From Lactobacillus acetotolerans DSM 20749 = JCM 3825 (GTDB lineage: Bacteria; Bacillota; Bacilli; Lactobacillales; Lactobacillaceae), in contig NZ_AYZC01000002.1 of NCBI RefSeq assembly GCF_001436775.1, forward strand, positions 1-62,716: a stretch of 62,716 bases of DNA. The letters run 5' to 3'. Made by a program: the position numbers and the translations under genes. Below the pieces are notes generated by a model. The model was given only the letters and a program-made list of their open reading frames with translations, had not been told where the DNA came from and ran no database searches. Positions within the stretch are counted from its first letter, which is position 1; each line of letters opens with the position of its first letter. This document shows positions 55,934-62,716 of the stretch, piece after piece.

Positions 55934-57301
55934 ATGTCTGTAAAATGGAATAAAACTGGTAAAACTACCGGTGAACTTACTTTTGATATTTCACAAAATG
56001 AAGTTAAATTGGGTTTAGACCAGGCTTTTAGAAGAGTAAAAAAGAACTTACGTGTACCCGGCTTCAGAAAAGGTCACGTTTCTCGTGTTATCTTCGATCA
56101 ATATTATGGTGAAGAAGCATTATATGAAAATGCTTTGAACCTTGTATTGCCTAATGCTTATTCTGCAGCTGTTAAAGAAGCTGGAATTAAAGCAGTTGGT
56201 CAACCACAAGTTCAACCAGTATCAATGGATAAAGGCAAGGACTGGACAATGAAGGCCATTGTCACAGTTCAACCAGAAGTTAAATTAGGCAAGTACAAGG
56301 GTATCGAAGTTCCCAAACAAAATACCCGTGTATACGCTAAGGACGTTGACGCTGAACTTGATAAGCGTCGTAAGCAAAATGCGGAACTTGTTCTTAAGAA
56401 GGGTGAAGCTAAGAAGGGTGATACTGTAACCATCGATTACAAAGGTACCATAAATGGTAAAACCTTTGATGGTGGTTCAGCTAAGGACTACTCACTTGAA
56501 TTGGGTTCAGGTTCATTTATCCCTGGTTTTGAAGATCAACTTATTGGTCACATGGCTGGAGACGATGTTGATGTTGTTGTAACTTTCCCTAAGAATTATG
56601 GTGCAAAGGATTTGGCTGGTAAAGAGGCCCACTTTGCAACTAAGTTACATGAAGTTAAATCAAAACAACTTCCTAAATTAGATGATGAGTTTGCTAAGGA
56701 TGTTGATGATTCAGTAGATACACTTGATCAATTGAAAGATAAGATCAAGAAGAACTTGAAGGATCAAAAAGAAAACAACGCTAAAGAGGCTATTCAACAA
56801 GACTCTATTGAAGGCGCTGTAAAGAATGCCACGGTTGATAAAATTCCTGATGCTATGATTCAAGAAGATGTTGATACACAAATGAATCAATACTTAGGAA
56901 ACATGCAACGTCAAGGCATTGACCCACAAACTTATTACAAGTTGACTAACAGTAATGAACAACAATTACGTGCACAATTTGGTAAGGATGCTGCTGAAAG
57001 AGTCAAAACCAATTTAGTACTTGAAGCCATCGTTAAAAAGGAAGGCCTCAAAGCTACTAAAGACGAAATGAACAAGGAAATTAAAGACCTTGCTAAAGAA
57101 TACAACATGAAGGAAAAGGTTGTTCGTAACACCTTAACTGATGACATGTTGACTCATGATATTACTGTACGTAAGGCTATGGATCTTATCACTGATAGCG
57201 CAAAGCAAGTCGCTAAGTCTAAACTTAAGGACGACAAAAAAGATGATAAGAAGAGCACTAAGAAGTCCAGTAAAAAAGACAGCAAAAAGTCTAAAAAGTA
57301 A
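55934..57301 (+). CDS. tig: Trigger factor chaperone
   Basis: A ribosome-bound chaperone and prolyl isomerase, 455 residues. The N-terminal ribosome-binding domain contains the [11 protein letters not shown] loop (FRK signature). The FKBP-type PPIase domain is at about 160-245 ([21 protein letters not shown]). The helical C-domain ends in a long Lys/Asp/Ser-rich tail (about 430-455) not present in the enterobacterial protein. AGGTATT precedes the ATG. Confidence 0.97.
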   Translation: MSVKWNKTGKTTGELTFDISQNEVKLGLDQAFRRVKKNLRVPGFRKGHVSRVIFDQYYGEEALYENALNLVLPNAYSAAVKEAGIKAVGQPQVQPVSMDKGKDWTMKAIVTVQPEVKLGKYKGIEVPKQNTRVYAKDVDAELDKRRKQNAELVLKKGEAKKGDTVTIDYKGTINGKTFDGGSAKDYSLELGSGSFIPGFEDQLIGHMAGDDVDVVVTFPKNYGAKDLAGKEAHFATKLHEVKSKQLPKLDDEFAKDVDDSVDTLDQLKDKIKKNLKDQKENNAKEAIQQDSIEGAVKNATVDKIPDAMIQEDVDTQMNQYLGNMQRQGIDPQTYYKLTNSNEQQLRAQFGKDAAERVKTNLVLEAIVKKEGLKATKDEMNKEIKDLAKEYNMKEKVVRNTLTDDMLTHDITVRKAMDLITDSAKQVAKSKLKDDKKDDKKSTKKSSKKDSKKSKK

Positions 57302-57326
57302 TTATTGAACATAATTAAATAATCAG

Positions 57327-57355
57327 GGTGGTTGTTAAGCAACCACCTTTTTATT
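57327..57355 (+). terminator. Terminator after tig
   Basis: GGTGGTTG (57327-57334) pairs with CAACCACC (57340-57347) around TTAAG, then T residues. Confidence 0.9.
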
Positions 57356-57429
57356 TTTATAAACAAAAATCTCTCATAGTTGGCTTTTTTATGGTAACCT
57401 GAACTTTGATAAACATTAGGAGGAATAAT

Positions 57430-58710
57430 ATGGTAACACAGTTTACAGATCAAAAAGAGATCAAGTGCTCTTTTTGTGGTAAAACGCAAGACCAAGTCAA
57501 AAAGATGATCGCTGGAAACGGTGTATACATCTGTAACGAATGTGTTGACTTGTCTAAAAAAATAATTGACGATGAGTTACGGGTTGATTCTCTTAAAAAG
57601 GCTCGTAATTTACCAAAGCCAATGGAAATCAAAAAACAACTTGACCAATACGTAATTGGTCAGGATAGAGCCAAGAAAGTCCTTTCAGTAGCCGTATATA
57701 ACCATTACAAACGTATTAGCCAGATGGACGTAGATTCATCGACTGAATTACAAAAATCAAATATAGCCATGATAGGGCCGACAGGATCAGGTAAAACTTA
57801 CTTAGCTCAAACTTTGGCTAAGATTTTGAACGTTCCGTTTGCGATTGCGGATGCAACTACTCTTACTGAAGCTGGGTATGTTGGTGAAGATGTAGAAAAT
57901 ATCCTGCTTAAGTTATTGCAAAATGCTGATTATGATTTAGAACGCGCTCAACGTGGAATTATTTACATTGATGAAATTGATAAAATTTCTAAAAAATCAG
58001 AAAATGTTTCAATTACGCGAGATGTATCTGGAGAAGGTGTTCAGCAATCATTGCTGAAAATTCTAGAAGGTACCATTGCTTCAGTTCCACCTCAGGGTGG
58101 TCGTAAGCATCCACAACAAGAAATGATTCGTATGGATACTTCTAACATTCTTTTTATTGTCGGTGGTGCTTTTGATGGAATCGAGCAAATTGTTAAGAAT
58201 CGCTTAGGTAAAAAGACTATTGGTTTTGGTGCTGAGAGCCAGGTTAATAAAATTGATGCAAATAATTGGGCTAGTCATTTAACTACAGGTGATTTAGTCA
58301 AATTTGGTATGATTCCAGAATTTATTGGAAGAATACCAATTATTACAACTTTGGATAAGCTTGATAGAAATGATTTGGTAAGAATTTTAACAGAACCAAA
58401 GAATGCCCTGGTTAAGCAATATAAAAAGTTGCTCTCGCTTGATGATGTTAAGCTGAAGTTTACCGATGGTGCTTTGAAAGCAATTGCCGATATGGCAATT
58501 GATCGGAATATGGGTGCTCGTGGCTTACGAACAATTATTGAAAATTCTATGATAGGCATTATGTATAAAACGCCAAGCGAAAAGGATATTGAAGAAGTTG
58601 AAATTACTAAAGATGTCATTACCCGTCATGCGCAACCTAGAATTACTCGTAAAAAAGACGATAATAATTCAAGTGAAGAGGATGTAAAGGCAACAGCAAA
58701 TGATAATTAG
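57430..58710 (+). CDS. clpX: ClpX ATPase of the ClpXP protease
   Basis: Unfolds substrates for ClpP. The 426 residues have the N-terminal zinc finger C13, C16, C35, C38, Walker A GPTGSGKT at 116-123, [10 protein letters not shown] as Walker B, and the pore loop motif GYVG. The ATG at 57430 follows AGGAGGA; an upstream in-frame TTG at 57406 would precede that site. engB starts within its last 11 bases. Confidence 0.97.
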   Translation: MVTQFTDQKEIKCSFCGKTQDQVKKMIAGNGVYICNECVDLSKKIIDDELRVDSLKKARNLPKPMEIKKQLDQYVIGQDRAKKVLSVAVYNHYKRISQMDVDSSTELQKSNIAMIGPTGSGKTYLAQTLAKILNVPFAIADATTLTEAGYVGEDVENILLKLLQNADYDLERAQRGIIYIDEIDKISKKSENVSITRDVSGEGVQQSLLKILEGTIASVPPQGGRKHPQQEMIRMDTSNILFIVGGAFDGIEQIVKNRLGKKTIGFGAESQVNKIDANNWASHLTTGDLVKFGMIPEFIGRIPIITTLDKLDRNDLVRILTEPKNALVKQYKKLLSLDDVKLKFTDGALKAIADMAIDRNMGARGLRTIIENSMIGIMYKTPSEKDIEEVEITKDVITRHAQPRITRKKDDNNSSEEDVKATANDN

Positions 58711-59287
58711 AAGTAGCGATTACGCTATTAGTGCTGTTCGTGAAGATCAATATCCAAAAGACAATCTGCCAGAAATAGCTTTGGCTGGTCGCTCTAATGT
58801 TGGAAAATCTAGTTTAATTAATAGCTTGCTTAATCGTAAAAATCTAGCAAGAACGTCTGCCCAACCCGGTAAAACACAGACCTTGAATTTCTATATTATC
58901 AATGATGAATTTTACCTTGTAGATGTTCCAGGTTATGGTTATGCACGTGTTTCGCAAAAACAACGGCAAGCATTTGGTGAGATGATTCAAAATTATCTTG
59001 AAACCAGGGCAAATTTAAAAGGAATTATTATTTTGGTTGATTCTCGACGTGAACCAACTAAAGATGATGTTGCAATGTATAATTATGCGCAATATCTTAA
59101 TTTACCTATTTTACTTGTTTGTACTAAAATAGATAAAGTAAAAAGAAGCCAAGTCAATAAAGTAATGGCTGGGCTTAAAAAGAAAATAAATTTAAATTAT
59201 GATAATGTGACTGTTCTAACTTTTAGTTCTGTAACTAAACTACATGTAAAGGAACTAGGAAATTGGATCGAGAAACAATTAAAATAA
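58700..59287 (+). CDS. engB: Ribosome-biogenesis GTPase EngB/YsxC
   Basis: A 195-residue GTPase for 50S assembly. The P-loop [12 protein letters not shown] (about 31-42), [11 protein letters not shown] as switch II and CTKIDKVK (G4) are intact. clpX-engB overlap is conserved in Bacilli. It ends at the terminator at 59292-59321. Confidence 0.97.
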   Translation: MIIRSSDYAISAVREDQYPKDNLPEIALAGRSNVGKSSLINSLLNRKNLARTSAQPGKTQTLNFYIINDEFYLVDVPGYGYARVSQKQRQAFGEMIQNYLETRANLKGIIILVDSRREPTKDDVAMYNYAQYLNLPILLVCTKIDKVKRSQVNKVMAGLKKKINLNYDNVTVLTFSSVTKLHVKELGNWIEKQLK

Positions 59288-59291
59288 TTTT

Positions 59292-59325
59292 AAAGGTTAC
59301 TAATTAAATTTAGTAGCTTTTTTTG
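59292..59325 (+). terminator. Terminator after engB
   Basis: AAAGGTTACTAA (59292-59303) pairs with TTAGTAGCTTTT (59310-59321), two G-T pairs, with TTTTTTG beyond. Confidence 0.8.
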
Positions 59326-59354
59326 TTAAAAAAAGATTTGTAGCTATGACTAAA

Positions 59355-59363
59355 TGATAAAAT
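59355..59363 (+). promoter_or_regulatory. Possible promoter of the permease gene
   Basis: TGA plus TAAAAT (59358-59363) as an extended -10, about 35 bases before the start. The -35 is weak. Confidence 0.4.
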
Positions 59364-59397
59364 GAAAGGGGGTTAATATTAGAAAGTAGAGGTTCTT

Positions 59398-60897
59398 TTG
59401 GAAAAAGATACACAAAAGAAACAAGTATTAACAACTACAAGTTTAGTGTTAATGATTATTACGACTGTTTACGGTTTTGGGAATGTTTCAGTTTCATATG
59501 AACAGATGACCTATGCCGGTATAATTTGGTTTGTCCTAGCTGGTATTTGCTTTTTCTTTCCAGCTGGTTTAATGATGGCAGAATATGGTTCTGCTTTTCA
59601 TGACGCTGAAGGAGGCATTTATTCTTGGCTCGCTGGCTCCATCGGAGAAAAGTGGGCGTTTATTGGTACATTTGTTTGGCTTGCTAACTGGGTATTATGG
59701 TTAGTAGCCAGCGCTTCAAGGTTATGGATATCAATTTCTGCTTTGATTTTTGGTAAAGATACAACTCAGAGCTGGCATTTCTTAGGTTTACACGGAACGC
59801 AATTGATTGGTGTTTTAGCAATTTTATTTATGATTGTGTCGACATACTTATCTTCACGTGGAATGACCGGTATTAAAATTATGTCATCAATCGGTGGCTT
59901 CTTTATGATTGCTATGAACCTTGTCTTTATTATTTCAAGCATTATAGTTATTATTCTAAATCATGGTCAATTAGCTCAGCCAATTACTGGTTGGCAAAGT
60001 TTTATTATTTCACCTAATAAAAGCTTTCAAACACCAATAACAATTATTTCATTTATTGTTTATGCAGTCTTTGCATATGGCGGTATGGAAACAGTTGGTG
60101 GTGTAACTGACAGTATGAAGCATCCAGAAAAGGATTTTCCTAAAGGATTAATAATTGGCAGTTTGTTTACCATTATTTCTTATGTTTTAATGATTTTTAT
60201 GACTGGATTTTCAGTCAATTATCAAAAAGATATTTTAGGTGGTAATGCTAATACTGGTAACATTACATATGTTGTTTATGGCACTTTAGGTAAAGCGATT
60301 GGTTCTGCTTTTCATCTTAATATGGCTACATCACTTATGATTGGTGAAATTTTCACCAGAGCAATCGCCTTATCCGGTTTAATGGGAATGATTGGGGCAT
60401 TCTTCGTATTACTGTATTCCCCAATTAAATCATTTATCTTGGGCTCTAATCCGCATTTATGGCCTAAAGCGGCTACCAAATTGAATAAGCATAATATTCC
60501 AGCGAACGCAATGTGGGCACAAACTATTTTCGTATGTTTGATCATTGCTTTTGTTTCATTTGGTGGATCAGCAGCAGCTAATTTTTATCAAATTCTAACT
60601 GATATGGGCAATGTAGCTGCTACTGCACCATATATTTTCTTAATTGGTGCATTTCCGTTTTTCTTAAAGAAAGATTATCCAAGAAAATTTAGAGTTTTCA
60701 CTAATTATAAATGGACGGTTGCATTAGTAATATTCGTTGAGATTATTGTATGTACAGGAATTATTTTTACGGTATTACAACCAATTTTGCAACACCAATA
60801 TGCAAAAGCATTTTGGACTGGATTTGGTCCGATCTTCTTTGCTTTAATAGCCTATATTTTTTATCATGTTTCTAAAAAGAAAAATAATGTAGATTAA
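59398..60897 (+). CDS. yjeM: APC-family amino-acid antiporter, YjeM-like
   Basis: A polytopic transporter of 499 residues, about 12 helices. GLMMAEYGSAFHDAEGGIYSWLAGSIG, YAVFAYGGMETVGGVTDSMKHPEKDFPKG segments and the general layout resemble YjeM and the glutamate:GABA antiporter group. The amino acid it carries cannot be told, and no decarboxylase gene lies next to it. The start is TTG at 59398 with AGAGG upstream. It is monocistronic, closed by a shared terminator. Confidence 0.85.
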   Translation: MEKDTQKKQVLTTTSLVLMIITTVYGFGNVSVSYEQMTYAGIIWFVLAGICFFFPAGLMMAEYGSAFHDAEGGIYSWLAGSIGEKWAFIGTFVWLANWVLWLVASASRLWISISALIFGKDTTQSWHFLGLHGTQLIGVLAILFMIVSTYLSSRGMTGIKIMSSIGGFFMIAMNLVFIISSIIVIILNHGQLAQPITGWQSFIISPNKSFQTPITIISFIVYAVFAYGGMETVGGVTDSMKHPEKDFPKGLIIGSLFTIISYVLMIFMTGFSVNYQKDILGGNANTGNITYVVYGTLGKAIGSAFHLNMATSLMIGEIFTRAIALSGLMGMIGAFFVLLYSPIKSFILGSNPHLWPKAATKLNKHNIPANAMWAQTIFVCLIIAFVSFGGSAAANFYQILTDMGNVAATAPYIFLIGAFPFFLKKDYPRKFRVFTNYKWTVALVIFVEIIVCTGIIFTVLQPILQHQYAKAFWTGFGPIFFALIAYIFYHVSKKKNNVD

Positions 60898-60912
60898 ATT
60901 TGAATCCATATA

Positions 60913-60946
60913 AAAATAACCTTCAGTACAAGCTGAAGGTTATTTT
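60913..60946. terminator. Bidirectional terminator between the permease and hydrolase genes
   Basis: AAAATAACCTTCAG (60913-60926) pairs with CTGAAGGTTATTTT (60933-60946) around TACAAG, symmetrical enough for both converging genes. Confidence 0.92.
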
Positions 60947-60951
60947 TTGTT

Positions 60952-62562
60952 TTATCTATGCTCTTTTGGTATCTTCTTTCGCTGATTAAATAATTCTGCT
61001 ATTAATTTGAAGAAACCGTAAGCGATTAATAAAATGCCAATTAAAATTGTTAATTTTCTTGTAAAGTAATTGGAATTTACAACCATTATGATACCTAATG
61101 CAAAGGCCACTATTGCTTCTGCAAATACAATTATTTTTTGGAAAATACCAGGTACATTGTGAATAATAATTCTGCGTAAGCGTAGGTAAGAATAGATAAT
61201 TAAGAAAATTCCTAAAAAATAGTGAGCTAAAAAGATTAATAGTCGGTTATTAGAAATTAAAGCGATGGATAAAGCAAAAATAACTAAATAACTGATAATA
61301 AAAAATTGCTTCTGTCTGTTCTGCAATTTAGATTCTGCAACTTGAAAAATTTGTTTTACGCTGAATCCTATTCCAGCAAATGCTACTAGAGCACCAAATG
61401 CTCGAATAGAATACTGTGGTGTGATTAAATCAACAATTCCTAAAATTACCATAATCCATCCAATGATACTATCTGTGGAAAATAGTAATTTACCTAGGTG
61501 AAGATTTTTAAGCATGTCCCAAAACGCACTGACTAAACTTCCAAAAACAAATTTAGTTCGTCTTGATGAATCAGCTAATGATAAAAGAATTGCTCCGAAA
61601 CCACCGAAACCATTTTTACCTAACTCATTAATTTTTTTTGCACCACTTGATGCAAGGGCAGAGAAGAGGTCGTTGACTAAAGACTCCCGTTCTTGCAGCG
61701 TAGCATTACCTATCCACTGATTAATTAATTGATTATAAATACGGGATTGCGGGTTACGATATCTTCTGGTAACAAAATGTGATCCAGCTATTTCCCAGCT
61801 AAAAGCATCATGTTGGCTTAAAGTTTTACGTGAACTGCTTACAATTGTTGGTTCGATTCCTTCAGGTTCAAAAAGCCGGCCAATAATACTGTATTCAGGT
61901 ACATAACGTTTAAGAACTTCATCTAAATATTTATCCGGTAACTGATTGCCAACTTCTTGAGCTATGCCGGGAGCATCGAAAGTATAAATTCCCTTAATTC
62001 GCTTACGCATTTTTGGTTCGACGTTTAAAGCCGCATATTCAGCTAAGTTTCCACCTTTAGAATGTCCGCCTAACAAATAATTCTCATTATCATTTTTCAT
62101 AATCTCAGATAAATAATCGACTGCTTCTTGTTGCGCAATTGTTTTTTTGAAACTAATTTCAAAATCTTCCTTCCAACCGACAAGTGAATCATCAGTACCT
62201 CGAAAGGAGATAAAATTTGTTTTATCAGCTAATTGAATCTTAATTGCGCTAAATTGGGTTTGATCATTTAAAGTATTTATAAAGTAGGATAATTTAGCAT
62301 TTTTGAAACGATTTGCTTTAGACATTAACCTTAATAGTTGTTTGTAACCGTCGTTATTTTGTGTGGGATGCCCCGGTGCAAAATATTTTTTTGCTGCTTC
62401 TTGAACAGTGCTTGTCTTTTCATCTTCTGAAACGATATCAGGTAGGTCTAAATATGAAAAGATTGAAAGAACTAACGCGTCAACTTCATTAAAAGGTGCT
62501 TGATCCAGGTCAATATCACCGCGCCATTTAAGATATGAACAAATATTATTATCTGGATACAA
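60952..62562 (-). CDS. DUF2974 (Mbeg1-like) hydrolase fused to a membrane domain
   Basis: A 536-residue protein. The N-terminal half is a lipase-like alpha/beta hydrolase: LKWRGDIDLDQAPFNEVDALVLS near the head, the oxyanion segment ISFRGTDDS, and the nucleophile S168 in GGHSKGGNLAEYA. From about 345 to 525 it has six or so hydrophobic helices with repeated IIVI-G-IDLI-like patterns, resembling DUF308/HdeD-type domains. Start TTG at 62562 has the strong site GGAGGTGATG. A membrane-tethered lipid or ester hydrolase is suggested; the substrate is unknown. Confidence 0.85.
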   Translation of the reverse strand: MYPDNNICSYLKWRGDIDLDQAPFNEVDALVLSIFSYLDLPDIVSEDEKTSTVQEAAKKYFAPGHPTQNNDGYKQLLRLMSKANRFKNAKLSYFINTLNDQTQFSAIKIQLADKTNFISFRGTDDSLVGWKEDFEISFKKTIAQQEAVDYLSEIMKNDNENYLLGGHSKGGNLAEYAALNVEPKMRKRIKGIYTFDAPGIAQEVGNQLPDKYLDEVLKRYVPEYSIIGRLFEPEGIEPTIVSSSRKTLSQHDAFSWEIAGSHFVTRRYRNPQSRIYNQLINQWIGNATLQERESLVNDLFSALASSGAKKINELGKNGFGGFGAILLSLADSSRRTKFVFGSLVSAFWDMLKNLHLGKLLFSTDSIIGWIMVILGIVDLITPQYSIRAFGALVAFAGIGFSVKQIFQVAESKLQNRQKQFFIISYLVIFALSIALISNNRLLIFLAHYFLGIFLIIYSYLRLRRIIIHNVPGIFQKIIVFAEAIVAFALGIIMVVNSNYFTRKLTILIGILLIAYGFFKLIAELFNQRKKIPKEHR

Positions 62563-62581
62563 GACATCACCTCCGTTATTA

Positions 62582-62587
62582 ATTATA
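62582..62587 (-). promoter_or_regulatory. Promoter -10 box of the DUF2974 gene
   Basis: Reverse-strand TATAAT at 62582-62587, about 20 bases before the start; the -35 region (AAGTTT) is weak. The remaining bases to 62716 show only a short inverted repeat, GGAAA-6-TTTCC (62649-62664), and no gene. Confidence 0.45.
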
Positions 62588-62716
62588 GTTTATAAGTTAA
62601 TTCTAAACTTAAAATAACTATTAAATAAAGAAAAAGATCCAATTAATAGGAAATTTTATTTTCCCTGATTTAAAATTGAAGTGCAACACAAATAGAACTT
62701 AAACAAAAAGGTCATG

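Noticed and set aside
58275-58619. Reverse frame of 114 codons inside clpX
   Set aside because: Shadow of the conserved ClpX frame; low-complexity Ser/Ile-rich product.
62649-62664. Inverted repeat GGAAA/TTTCC near the right edge as a terminator
   Set aside because: Only five A-T-rich pairs and no T run; too weak to call.

Overview
This window is almost certainly chromosome from a low-GC Lactobacillus of the acidophilus/helveticus/gasseri type. The grounds are A+T-rich Gram-positive codon use, strong AGGAGG-type ribosome sites with many TTG and GTG starts, T-box leaders on valS and ileS, RNase J1 and J2 with the RNA polymerase epsilon subunit, a division cluster without murC/murE/murF, and several small families typical of Lactobacillales (DUF1831, DUF4044, DUF3397, DUF2129). 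The genus is inferred from protein character, not from a search. I see no rRNA, tRNA, CRISPR array, transposase or prophage gene.

Layout. Bases 1-254 hold a palindrome and a leader. 255-2636 is a cysteine desulfurase plus ThiI pair for 4-thiouridine in tRNA. 2640-7484 is a valine T-box, valS, folC and a HAD phosphatase. 7524-10681 is radC-mreB-mreC-mreD (cell shape). A tiny reverse-strand membrane protein gene (10723-10857) and a DUF3397 gene follow. 11464-24745 is the division and cell-wall (dcw) cluster: mraZ, rsmH, ftsL, pbp, mraY, murD, murG, divIB, ftsA, ftsZ, sepF, yggT, ylmH, divIVA. It leads into an isoleucine T-box and ileS. 27757-32243 holds a cold-shock-like protein, a Nudix hydrolase, a small membrane protein, mtnN, a second cysteine desulfurase, DUF1831 and mnmA (2-thiouridine). 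32356-37292 carries a HAD phosphatase, a phosphoglycerate-mutase-like protein, a TPR protein, recD2 and a DUF1828-like protein.

37351-41016 is on the reverse strand: a lipid kinase, rnjA, rpoY and def. 41266-49816 returns to the forward strand: typA behind a structured leader, ftsW, ylbG, rsmD, coaD, a Lon/PDZ protease, comEA and comEC. These are followed by holA, divergent rpsT and rpsO, rnjB, a TPR protein, tuf, tig, clpX, engB and a YjeM-like amino-acid antiporter. The last gene, on the reverse strand, is a DUF2974 hydrolase fused to a membrane domain.

The gene content is mostly core housekeeping: shape and division (mre, dcw, ftsW), translation (valS, ileS, tuf, typA, ribosomal proteins, def, tRNA thiolation), RNA decay (rnjA, rnjB), protein folding and turnover (tig, clpX), DNA uptake and repair (comEA, comEC, recD2, holA, radC). 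I found no convincing new multi-gene system. The most interesting signals are regulatory: a leader or small RNA before typA, a phased repeat before mraZ, a direct repeat before rpsO, a terminator between mreB and mreC, and a lipid kinase whose start lies directly behind a terminator with no ribosome site.
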